Part shown: positions 44,217-52,064 of the stretch, one piece after another | Numbering within the stretch: the stretch's first letter is position 1 | Layout of the letters: each line of letters starts with the position of its first letter | NCBI GenBank assembly: GCA_905612235.1 | Contig: CAJQRF010000003.1 | Location: 1 to 64,000 of the forward strand | Direction: 5' to 3' | Length of the DNA: 64,000 bases | Source: an uncultured Pelagibacteraceae bacterium | Lineage (GTDB): Bacteria; Pseudomonadota; Alphaproteobacteria; Pelagibacterales; Pelagibacteraceae | The notes under the pieces: generated by a model | Seen by the model: the letters and a program-made list of their open reading frames with translations, nothing else | Databases searched by the model: none | Told to the model about the DNA's origin: nothing | Translations under genes and position numbers: made by a program

Positions 44217-45071
44217 TTATCTATTTATTCCTCTTAATCTTTCGGATCTTCTTCTTAACAATTCTGCAGTTAATAGGATTAAAGTTGACATTATTATTAA
44301 ACATGTTGCTACAGCCATTATTGTTGGGCTTAACTGCTCTCTTAATCCAACCCACATCTGAATAGGTATGGTTGTGTTGTCAAGTCCTGCTAAAAATAAC
44401 ACAACTACAACTTCATCAAATGAAGTTACGAAAGCAAATAGCGCACCCGAAATAACACCTGGTAAAATTAATGGTAATGTTATTTTCATAAAAGTATTCA
44501 CTGGATTACTTCCTAAACTTGCGGCTGCTCTAGTAACACTGTGATCAAATCCAGATAATGTTGCTGTGACTGTAATTACAACAAAAGGTGTTCCTAAAAT
44601 AATGTGTGCTAAAATAATACCTGTATGTGTTGCTGATAATCCTACTTTTGCCATGAAAAAAAATATTGCTGTTCCTGAAATAATTAACGGAACAATCATT
44701 GGCGATATCAGTAAAGCCATGACTGCAGCTTTATATGGCATATGTCTGCTACTTAAACCTAATGCAGCAACTGTTCCAAGTATAGTTGACCCAATTGTTG
44801 CAAAGAATGCAATAATGATACTATTTTTAGCTGCTAGTCCCCAGGGGTTTTTAGTTCCCCAAATCATATCCTGATACCATCTTAATGAAAAGGCTTCTGG
44901 ATCTAATGCTATCATTTTTGCTGAAAAGTGAATGTATTGTTCAGCATTAAAAGAAAGTGGTAAAATTACAAACAATGGTGCTATTAAAAAGAAAAACACC
45001 AAACCACAAATAGTTAAATAAGTGTAATGCCATATTTTATAATGTAAAGGTGTATAGTTTGGTAATGACAT
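44217..45071 (-). CDS. potC: ABC importer permease, PotC type
   Basis: 284 aa, six transmembrane helices. The EAA-loop (TRAAASLGSNPVNTFMKITLPLILPGVISGALFAF, ~170-205) that contacts the ATPase is complete. It is the last gene of a leftward operon potA-potD-potB-potC. PotC-type permeases serve spermidine/putrescine and related cationic or opine substrates; given the adjacent creatinase, a guanidino compound such as creatine is possible. Symbol denotes family, not proven substrate. Confidence 0.9.
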   Translation of the reverse strand: MSLPNYTPLHYKIWHYTYLTICGLVFFFLIAPLFVILPLSFNAEQYIHFSAKMIALDPEAFSLRWYQDMIWGTKNPWGLAAKNSIIIAFFATIGSTILGTVAALGLSSRHMPYKAAVMALLISPMIVPLIISGTAIFFFMAKVGLSATHTGIILAHIILGTPFVVITVTATLSGFDHSVTRAAASLGSNPVNTFMKITLPLILPGVISGALFAFVTSFDEVVVVLFLAGLDNTTIPIQMWVGLREQLSPTIMAVATCLIIMSTLILLTAELLRRRSERLRGINR

Positions 45072-45074
45072 AAT

Positions 45075-46322
45075 TTATCCTAATTTAATATTATCTATTC
45101 CTACTAGTTTATTATAAATCCAGTAAACAGTTAAAACACCGATTAACAACATCGCACCAAGTGCTGATGCAAAAGCCCAATCTAAAGAGCTCTTCATATG
45201 ATAAGCAATTGTATTACTTATTAAGGTACCGCTAGCGCCTCCTACTAAAGCTGGTGTAATGTAATAACCAATCGATAGAATAAAAACCAACAAACATCCA
45301 GCACCAATACCTGGTACAGTTAGTGGGAAGTAAACTTTGTAAAATGCTACTAGAGGTGTGCCTCCCAATGATTTTCCTGCTCTCATTAAACTTGGCGATA
45401 TAGTTTTCATCACACTATAAATTGGTAACACCATAAAAGGTAATAAGATTTGTGTCATTGCAACAAAAGTTCCAATAACATTATACATTAACTCTGGCCT
45501 GTTATCATCAGATGCAATTCCAAGCATCACAATTAAATCATTAATTGGTCCTTGTTGTTGAAGCAAAACCATCCAACTTGAAGTTCTTACAAGTAATGAA
45601 GTCCAGAAAGGTAACAGCACACAAATCATTAATAAATTACTGTACTTCATGGGTAAAGTGGCTAATAAATGTGCAATTGGATAAGCAAGTACAAAACAAA
45701 ATATAGTCACCCACAAAGCTACATTGAGCGTCCTCATCCATAAAATTTTATGAATTCTCCTATCTTCTGGGACTTGAACTATTTCTCCCTCTGGATCATA
45801 TTTTAGATCAACTCCTTTTAAATATTTTGCAAAAGTCCATTTTGGGGCTGCTCTTTTTAGAGCACCCATATACGCCATTTGTCCCCATTTTTTATGAACT
45901 TCAATAAATTGTTCTTTATAATTTCCTTCTTCAAACTTATTAATTTTTCTAACTGTTTTTTTAATTAAGCTACTAAAACCAGATTTCTCATAATTTAATC
46001 TTGCTATAATTTTTCCATAAGTTTTAGTCTCTTTTAAATATGATAAATCTTCATATAGCGCTGCATAGACTGGCTCTCCAGGTAATTCCTTAGCATCCCA
46101 ATTTTCCATTGTTTTAAAAGTTTTTGGAAGCATTCCTGTAATCTTTCGATCATCAATGCTTCTAAATAACATTTCACCAATTGGAAAAACATAAATGATT
46201 AAAATAAAGAAAAATAATGGAGCAACAAGAAGTAGTGCTTTTATCTTATTTCTTCTTTCAGCTTTTCTTAAGCTGACCTCTAGAGGTAATCCGTCTGAAG
46301 ATAATATTTTTTCTGTACTCAT
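45075..46322 (-). CDS. potB: ABC importer permease, PotB type with a large loop insert
   Basis: 415 aa, much longer than the usual 270-300. The first transmembrane helix (IKALLLVAPLFFFILIIYVFPIGE, 28-51) is followed by about 150 residues of charged, soluble sequence (residues 55-195, e.g. NYKEQFIEVHKKWGQMAYMGALKRAAPKW) before helix 2, which must lie in the periplasm. The remainder has the normal PotB fold with the EAA-loop (MRAGKSLGGTPLVAFYKVYFPLTVPG). The long loop is known in alphaproteobacterial polyamine/opine-type permeases; it may dock the binding protein. Its ATG lies a few bases after the intergenic terminator-like hairpin. Confidence 0.88.
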   Translation of the reverse strand: MSTEKILSSDGLPLEVSLRKAERRNKIKALLLVAPLFFFILIIYVFPIGEMLFRSIDDRKITGMLPKTFKTMENWDAKELPGEPVYAALYEDLSYLKETKTYGKIIARLNYEKSGFSSLIKKTVRKINKFEEGNYKEQFIEVHKKWGQMAYMGALKRAAPKWTFAKYLKGVDLKYDPEGEIVQVPEDRRIHKILWMRTLNVALWVTIFCFVLAYPIAHLLATLPMKYSNLLMICVLLPFWTSLLVRTSSWMVLLQQQGPINDLIVMLGIASDDNRPELMYNVIGTFVAMTQILLPFMVLPIYSVMKTISPSLMRAGKSLGGTPLVAFYKVYFPLTVPGIGAGCLLVFILSIGYYITPALVGGASGTLISNTIAYHMKSSLDWAFASALGAMLLIGVLTVYWIYNKLVGIDNIKLG

Positions 46323-46323
46323 A

Positions 46324-46356
46324 ATAAAAAAGGGCGGTTATAAAATAACCGCCCTT
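46324..46356 (-). terminator. Intra-operon terminator/attenuator between potD and potB
   Basis: A perfect 12-bp inverted repeat (aagggcggttat / ataaccgccctt) with a 3-base loop, at 46330..46356. On the minus strand it is followed by a run of Ts and ends two bases before the potB start. It is a textbook rho-independent terminator or RNA-stabilising hairpin lying between binding-protein and permease genes, which would let potD be more abundant than potB and potC. Confidence 0.85.
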
Positions 46357-46390
46357 ATAATATAATAAAAACTTGTTCTATAAAACTAAA

Positions 46391-47515
46391 TTATAAACCA
46401 GCTTTCATAGCTTCCCATTTTTCTTTGATTTCATCTTGGTTATCAGCCCAGAAATTAGGGTTCATAAGCATATATTTTTTAGTGTTAGCGGGTGCTGTTG
46501 GCATATGTGGTACCATGTTAGTTTTACCGTCTTTAAACCAAGGTTCTCCAGCTAGCATAACAGCGATTGAAGATTTTCTCCAAGGAGCGTAAGCAATATA
46601 CTTAGCGCTTCCTGCTAGACCTTCAGTACTTGTCATTTCTCTAAGAACTTTCATAGTACTACCGTCAGCATCTCCTGGCCCACCTTTAACCATAGCGAAA
46701 TACTCATAGTCAAGAATTTGTCCATCCCATACTTGTACAATTGGAGTTCCTTCCATTTGCGCATTAAAGAATCTTCCATTCCAACCAGTAGCCATTACAA
46801 CTTCACCATTAGCTAATAGTTCTGGTGGCTGAGCTCCAGCATTCCAGAATACACATCCGCCATTTGGATCAGTACAAAGTTTTTTAATAGCAGCAATAGC
46901 TTTGTCTACTCCACCTTCTTTTTCAAGAGCAGCCCAAACTTTACCATTACCTTTACCTGGATTAACTTTTAATGCACCAACTGTAGCAAGTTCTATACTA
47001 GACATTGCGCCTTTATAGATTGCTCTTTTACCAGGAAACTTTTTAGTATTAAAAAAGTCTTTGGCAGTTTTAGGTTTTTTCTTCCCTATAGTTTCATTGT
47101 TGTAAGCATAGTTCCAAGCGTAAAGAATGTTTCCTACAGCACATTTGCTTGGCATGCTAGTAAAGAAGTCTTCACTTGCTGGTGTACCATCTGGTGCAGG
47201 TGCGAAGTCTTTGTCAAAATCAAATTCAACAAATATACCTTCATCACATCCAATGATAGTATCTTTCGCATATACGTCAATAATATCCCACGTAATTGCG
47301 CCAGCTTCTACTTGAGCTTTAATTTCAGATAATCCACCTGTGTAGTCTACCCAATTAACAGGTATACCTAATTTTTTAGCAGTAGGATCACCATAACCTA
47401 ATTTTTGACTTTCAGTGTAAGCTCCACCCCAAGACGCAACAGTAACTGCGAATGCTGAAGTAGTTATAGAAAGTGCAAAAGATAGGACAAGTAATATTTT
47501 ACTTATTTTTTTCAT
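46391..47515 (-). CDS. potD: ABC importer substrate-binding protein, PotD type
   Basis: 374 aa. Signal peptide about 1-23 (LLVLSFALSITTSAFAV). The mature protein is a type II periplasmic binding protein of the spermidine/putrescine-opine group, recognisable by VASWGGAYTESQKLGYGDPTAKKLGIPVNWVDYTGG near the start and VVMATGWNGRFFNAQMEG. A strong Shine-Dalgarno (GGAGGG, 47519..47524) precedes the ATG, consistent with high expression. Substrate unknown; the neighbouring creatinase makes a creatine-like ligand a testable guess. Confidence 0.9.
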   Translation of the reverse strand: MKKISKILLVLSFALSITTSAFAVTVASWGGAYTESQKLGYGDPTAKKLGIPVNWVDYTGGLSEIKAQVEAGAITWDIIDVYAKDTIIGCDEGIFVEFDFDKDFAPAPDGTPASEDFFTSMPSKCAVGNILYAWNYAYNNETIGKKKPKTAKDFFNTKKFPGKRAIYKGAMSSIELATVGALKVNPGKGNGKVWAALEKEGGVDKAIAAIKKLCTDPNGGCVFWNAGAQPPELLANGEVVMATGWNGRFFNAQMEGTPIVQVWDGQILDYEYFAMVKGGPGDADGSTMKVLREMTSTEGLAGSAKYIAYAPWRKSSIAVMLAGEPWFKDGKTNMVPHMPTAPANTKKYMLMNPNFWADNQDEIKEKWEAMKAGL

Positions 47516-47613
47516 GTTCCCTCCGTTTAAACGTTTTTAAAAAAGCAATTACAACAATATAGCCGAAAAGAGTCAATCGCTTTAAAAGCTTGATATTGTT
47601 AATTTTAATGGGA

Positions 47614-48702
47614 TTATTTTGAGTCTAATGCTCTACTATCTTTGCTGTTCCAACCAACATTAATTGTGTTTCCTAATTTTATATCCATATTAGAAGAGCT
47701 GTTTGGAATTTTTAATATAAATTGTTTGTTACCTAATAAATCTAATCTAATCCTAGTATGATCTCCATGGTAAATAACTTCCTCTATTTTACCTTTATGA
47801 TTATTTTCCATTTTTGAAGATGGATTAATTAATGCTCTTTCTGGTCTAAGAGATACTGTTGTTTTTTCTCCTTTTGATTTAACTGTAATTGGATTTGCAA
47901 ATATTTCTGCACCTGTGTTTAATTTCACTTTACATTTATCTTTTGTTATTTCAATAACTTCTCCAACAAAAGTATTACTCTCCCCAATAAATTCTGCAAC
48001 AAATGAATTTACCGGTTCTTCATATAATTGATCTGGTCTTGATAGCTGTTGAACTTTACCATCATTAAATACTGCAATACGATTTGACATTGTTAATGCT
48101 TCACTTTGATCATGAGTTACATAAACAACTGTTACTCCAATACTTTCATGAATATGTTTAATTTCATATTGCATTTGTTCTCTTAAATTTTTATCTAACG
48201 CTCCTAAAGGCTCATCCATAAGAACCACTTGAGGATCAAATACTAATGCTCTAGCTACTGCTACTCTTTGTTGTTGACCGCCTGATAATTGCATCGGCAT
48301 TCTACTTTCGAATCCTTGCAATGAAACCATTGATAAAGCTTTATCAATTTTTTTATTAGCTTCATCTTTTGGAATCTTTCTAACTCTAAGTGGAAAAGCT
48401 AAATTTTCGTATACCGTCATGTGAGGAAATAGTGCATAGTTTTGAAATACCATTCCAATTCCTCTTTTGTGAGGAGGAATATTAGAAATAGGATTTGAGT
48501 CTAAATAAATTTCACCATTAGTTGGTGTTTCAAAACCAGCTAACATCATCAAGCAAGTTGTTTTTCCTGAACCAGATGGTCCAAGCATTGTGACAAACTC
48601 TCCTTCGGCAATATCTAAGTTTAAGCCTTTGACTACTAAAACTTTGCCATCGTAGCTTTTATCAATGTTATCAAATTTTACAAAACTGTCTGAATTACCC
48701 AT
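47614..48702 (-). CDS. potA: ABC importer ATPase, PotA type
   Basis: 362 aa. Walker A GPSGSGKTT (~40-48), signature LSGGQQQRVAVARAL (~138-152), Walker B VVLMDEPLGALD (~160-171) and the H-loop VTHDQSEA. The C-terminal third is a TOBE/MOP domain (residues ~240-355), as in PotA-type ATPases. It energises the PotBC permeases. It is the first ABC gene of the operon, 44 bases after the DoeA-like hydrolase, and lies about 98 bases ahead of potD. Confidence 0.95.
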   Translation of the reverse strand: MGNSDSFVKFDNIDKSYDGKVLVVKGLNLDIAEGEFVTMLGPSGSGKTTCLMMLAGFETPTNGEIYLDSNPISNIPPHKRGIGMVFQNYALFPHMTVYENLAFPLRVRKIPKDEANKKIDKALSMVSLQGFESRMPMQLSGGQQQRVAVARALVFDPQVVLMDEPLGALDKNLREQMQYEIKHIHESIGVTVVYVTHDQSEALTMSNRIAVFNDGKVQQLSRPDQLYEEPVNSFVAEFIGESNTFVGEVIEITKDKCKVKLNTGAEIFANPITVKSKGEKTTVSLRPERALINPSSKMENNHKGKIEEVIYHGDHTRIRLDLLGNKQFILKIPNSSSNMDIKLGNTINVGWNSKDSRALDSK

Positions 48703-48746
48703 AACTTCTAAATATTAAGCATTTGTTAAAAATTATTTCAAGATAT

Positions 48747-49916
48747 TTATCCTTTAATGTGCAAATCTCTAGATAAATTGCAGAATAATTCTGAACCTTT
48801 TTCAGTAACTCTCACTGCTTCACTGGCTTCTACGCCCCATTCTCCAAATTGCATAACAGCAATCATATGAAAGGTTACATTTGGTTTTAGAATGGTTTTA
48901 TCACCTTTTGATATATTTAAAGTTTGTTCTCCCCAATCAGGAGGATAACCAATACCTATAGAGTAACCCGTTCTAGATTCCTTTTTAATTCCATACTTAT
49001 CTAGCACGCCCCAAAACTTTTGAGCTACATCATCAGCTGTATTTCCGGGTTTTGTAACTGAAATTCCTGCATCTAATGCTTCATTAGTAGCTTTCATCGT
49101 ATCTATTTTTTTTTGATTTTTTTCTCCTAAAAGGACTGTTCTAGCCATAGGACAATGATATCTTTTATGAACACCAGATATTTCAATAATAGTAGCTTCT
49201 CCTTTAACAAATTCATCTTCAGTGGCTGTCAAATGTGAAGCTGATGTTCCCTTCCCTGTTGGCAGTAAAGTTGCGATACTAGAATAATCTCCGCCAAACT
49301 CAGGTGTACCATTAAACAAAGATTTTTGAATATCTGCTACAGCATCACACTGTCTAACCCCAGGGTTAATAATATCAAAAGCTGTTTTCATTGTTTTTTC
49401 ACTTATTTGAGCTGCTGCTTGCATTAATTTAATTTCTGCATCTGATTTGACAACTCTTACCCAATTTACTAAACGTTCCGCGTCTTTAAATTTTGCATTC
49501 GATAAACCCTTTTTTATTGTTTCATAACAAAATGCAGTAAAATAATGACTATCCATTTCTAGACCAATACTAGACTTGTCCCACTTTCTATCTTTTATTA
49601 TTTCTACTAAATATTGGTAAGGATGAAGCGGCCATGTGTGAATATACTTTTCGCCATATGCTATAATGTTTTTATGCTGCACATAAGTTTTGATATATCC
49701 ACCACCAGCATCTTGCGCTCTAAGGAAGCAAATTGGCTCATCTTCATTAATGTGAACTAAAACACATTGGGCATAATAAAAAGACCATGCGTCATACCCC
49801 GTAAGATAATTCATATTAGCGGGATCATGAGAAATTAATAAATCAATACCTTGTTTTTGCATTGATTCTTTTATTTTTTTTAATCGTTCTTTATATTCTT
49901 TTTTTTCAAAGAGCAT
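48747..49916 (-). CDS. M24 metallopeptidase-fold hydrolase, DoeA/EutD-like
   Basis: 389 aa starting at the ATG giving MLFEKKEYKERLKK; the track start lies inside the upstream gene and adds 24 unrelated residues. N-terminal creatinase domain (DPANMNYLTGYDAWSFYYAQCVLV, 31-54) and C-terminal pita-bread domain (EISGVHKRYHCPMART, 245-260; RTGYSIGIGYPPDWGEQTL, ~312-330). Both segments closely recall ectoine hydrolase DoeA/EutD, which opens the tetrahydropyrimidine ring of ectoine. DoeB, EutB and EutC are not nearby, so ectoine use is unproven; another cyclic amidine or a peptide is possible. Confidence 0.8.
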   Translation of the reverse strand: MLFEKKEYKERLKKIKESMQKQGIDLLISHDPANMNYLTGYDAWSFYYAQCVLVHINEDEPICFLRAQDAGGGYIKTYVQHKNIIAYGEKYIHTWPLHPYQYLVEIIKDRKWDKSSIGLEMDSHYFTAFCYETIKKGLSNAKFKDAERLVNWVRVVKSDAEIKLMQAAAQISEKTMKTAFDIINPGVRQCDAVADIQKSLFNGTPEFGGDYSSIATLLPTGKGTSASHLTATEDEFVKGEATIIEISGVHKRYHCPMARTVLLGEKNQKKIDTMKATNEALDAGISVTKPGNTADDVAQKFWGVLDKYGIKKESRTGYSIGIGYPPDWGEQTLNISKGDKTILKPNVTFHMIAVMQFGEWGVEASEAVRVTEKGSELFCNLSRDLHIKG

Positions 49917-49918
49917 TT

Positions 49919-50668
49919 TTAATTCCTTAAAAGTTTTCCATATCCATCTATTGGAGATTTGTATCCGACAGATCTGATAGTGTCCCAAATTAGAGTTTGA
50001 TTACTAGAAAAAACTGGTTTACTTATTTTTTTTTCAACTTCATCAAGAATTTCTAAAGCAGGTAACGCTGTGCACGATATAAAAAGTGCATCGGCTCCAC
50101 TTGTGTCTAACTTGATTAATGTTTCAGATAAATACTTCGGGTCAATATTTGCAAAATCTGAATCTAAATCTAAATTGAAAGTACCAAATGAAAGTACGCC
50201 AATATTTTTTTTAGAAAAATATTCATAAATAGTTTTATTTACAGACTCTGGGTAAGGTGTAAAAACTGCAATTTTTTTTATATTCATTAATTTAAATGCT
50301 TTAATGGCTGATGTAATTGGTGTTGTTACATAGCAATCTGGTTTAGCTAGTTGAACTTTTTCTTTAACTTTATCCTCTCCAATAGCTATCGTTCCTGATG
50401 TACATCCATAAGCTACTGTATTAATTTTTTCACCTGGTAAAATTTTTTCAGTAATTCCCTCTATTTGATCATACATTTTTAAAAGATTTTCTTTAGTCAA
50501 AGGGTTTTCGTTATGAATCCGGTTTACAAATACATCTATCGGTAATTGATTGCATATAGAATTAAAATCTTTTTCTATAGTGAGGTCAGTAGTCAGAGCG
50601 AGCAAACCAACTTTAGGGTTATATTCTTCTTTAAACTTTGGTTTTATATATTTTGATTTTATTGCCAT
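49919..50668 (-). CDS. Asp/Glu racemase-superfamily protein, EutA/maleate isomerase-like
   Basis: 249 aa. The two catalytic cysteines of the family are in AYGCTSGT (Cys89) and FISCTALPAL (Cys199). KIAVFTPYPESVNKTIYEYFSKKNIGVLSF is typical of the maleate isomerase/arylmalonate decarboxylase/EutA branch. EutA accompanies DoeA/EutD in ectoine operons, and the same pair stands here with two bases between their coding ends. Alternatives are hydantoin racemase or maleate isomerase. Confidence 0.8.
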   Translation of the reverse strand: MAIKSKYIKPKFKEEYNPKVGLLALTTDLTIEKDFNSICNQLPIDVFVNRIHNENPLTKENLLKMYDQIEGITEKILPGEKINTVAYGCTSGTIAIGEDKVKEKVQLAKPDCYVTTPITSAIKAFKLMNIKKIAVFTPYPESVNKTIYEYFSKKNIGVLSFGTFNLDLDSDFANIDPKYLSETLIKLDTSGADALFISCTALPALEILDEVEKKISKPVFSSNQTLIWDTIRSVGYKSPIDGYGKLLRN

Positions 50669-50672
50669 CAGA

Positions 50673-51878
50673 TTATTTTATTATGTTGTGTTCTGGTCCA
50701 AAAGGAAATTTTGTAATATCTTCAGTGCTATTTTCTTTAACTACAAGAATATCGTGCTCTCGATAACCACCAGCCCCCGGTTTTCCTTCAGGAATTAAAA
50801 TCATAGGCTCCATAGAAACAACCATGTTCTTTTCCAAAATTGTTTCTACATCTTCTCTAAGTTCAAGCTTACCTTCCCGTCCATAGTAATGACTTAATAC
50901 TCCGAATGAATGTCCGTAACCAAAAGTACGGTATTGAAGATATCCAAGTTCAGCAAATAATTCATTTAACTCTGCAGTAATTTCTGAACATTTTGCTCCT
51001 GGTTTAATAAGTTCTATTCCTCTTTTATGAACTTTTACATTTGCTTCCCAAGCTTTTAAAGAAGCATCATTAGCTTCTCCAACAAAAAGTGTTCTTTCTA
51101 AAGCAGTATAATATCCAGAAATCATAGGAAAGGTATTAAGAGAAAGTATGTCTCCATAACCAAGTTTTCTAGTAGTTGCTGGATTATGAGCTCCATCTGT
51201 ATTAATTCCAGATTGAAACCAAACCCATGTATCTCTTAATTCAGAATGAGGATGAAACTTAACTATAGCTTTTTCCATAGCATCGCGTCCGGCCATAGCA
51301 ATATCTATTTCGGACACACCAACCTTAATTTCTTTTACTAAAGCCTCCCCACCAATATCAGCAATTTTCGCACCACTGGTTATTAAAGCAATCTCTTCTT
51401 CAGATTTAATCATTCTTTTCATCATCACCATGGGAGCAATGTCAATTAATTCAGTATCACCCAGAACATCTTTTAAATTTTTGTATCGTTCTAAAGTTAA
51501 ATGGTCATTTTCAACACCTACTCTTTTTACATTTTTTAAAAGATAAATAATTGCTTTTAAATAATTATCTCTTTGCCAGTCTGTATAAATCAAATTTTCT
51601 CCATAACATCTTCTCCATGGTTGACCCGCATCAATGTTTGCTGAAATAACTATATTACTTTTAGAAGTGACTATGCATGCATAAGGTCTACCAAAAGAAC
51701 AATATAAAAATCCAGAGTAGTAAGCTATATTGTGCATAGAAGTTAAAATAACAGCATCAAGATTTTTTTTAGAAATTATATCCCGCAGGCTCTTTAGTCG
51801 ATTTTCGTATTCATTGTCTGTAAAAGGAAGTTGAGCTTTAGATCCATTTTTAAGTTGAAAAAAATTTGGTCTCTCCAT
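50673..51878 (-). CDS. Creatinase (creatine amidinohydrolase)
   Basis: 401 aa, the length of characterised creatinases. Creatine + water gives sarcosine + urea. The sequence is recognisable along its length: HNIAYYSGFLYCSFGRPYA, SANIDAGQPWRR, YTDWQRDNY, WFQSGINTDGAHNP, GYYTALERTLF, YRTFGYGHSFG, GAGGYREHDILVV. Catalytic His231 (GAHNP), Glu261 (ALERT), Glu357 (SMEPM) and His375 (REHDI) align with His232, Glu262, Glu358 and His376 of Pseudomonas putida creatinase with a constant offset of one. First gene of the leftward operon. Sarcosine oxidase and urease are not in the window. Confidence 0.93.
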   Translation of the reverse strand: MERPNFFQLKNGSKAQLPFTDNEYENRLKSLRDIISKKNLDAVILTSMHNIAYYSGFLYCSFGRPYACIVTSKSNIVISANIDAGQPWRRCYGENLIYTDWQRDNYLKAIIYLLKNVKRVGVENDHLTLERYKNLKDVLGDTELIDIAPMVMMKRMIKSEEEIALITSGAKIADIGGEALVKEIKVGVSEIDIAMAGRDAMEKAIVKFHPHSELRDTWVWFQSGINTDGAHNPATTRKLGYGDILSLNTFPMISGYYTALERTLFVGEANDASLKAWEANVKVHKRGIELIKPGAKCSEITAELNELFAELGYLQYRTFGYGHSFGVLSHYYGREGKLELREDVETILEKNMVVSMEPMILIPEGKPGAGGYREHDILVVKENSTEDITKFPFGPEHNIIK

Positions 51879-52007
51879 TGAAATTCCTTAAATAATTGAG
51901 TTAATGCTTGAAAAACTAGCATAAAAATTTTGCTAACTCTATTTTAAAATTATTGCATTATATCTCTACCTTATTTAAGATAAACATATCAAGCGATACA
52001 TAACTCG

Positions 52008-52020
52008 TCGTAAATTACGA
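52008..52020. promoter_or_regulatory. Candidate operator palindrome in the divergent control region
   Basis: tcgtaaattacga is a perfect palindrome of two 6-bp arms around a central A. It lies in the 186-base spacer between the creatinase (minus) and the luciferase-like monooxygenase (plus). A dimeric repressor or activator controlling both operons could bind there; the inference rests on position and symmetry alone. Confidence 0.4.
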
Positions 52021-52036
52021 AAGTGGGATCGGTCGA

Positions 52037-52058
52037 CTTTAAAATTACTTTAAAGGAG
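52037..52058 (+). promoter_or_regulatory. Hairpin overlapping a strong ribosome binding site
   Basis: ctttaaaattactttaaag (52037..52055) can fold into a 7-bp stem with a 5-base loop. Its right arm covers the first four bases of the Shine-Dalgarno AAAGGAG (52052..52058), which is six bases from the monooxygenase ATG at 52065. It decides that start against the track's 52023 and may temper translation. The stem is AU-rich and weak, so regulation is uncertain. Confidence 0.45.
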
Positions 52059-52064
52059 CTGATA

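Noticed and set aside
48747-50668. Complete ectoine degradation operon
   Set aside because: DoeA-like and EutA-like proteins are present, but DoeB/EutE, EutB, EutC and an ectoine importer are not.
51879-52064. Known riboswitch class in the leader of the monooxygenase operon
   Set aside because: I looked for purine, SAM, glycine, THF and guanidine riboswitch signatures and could not match any; only a palindrome and a small hairpin are supported.
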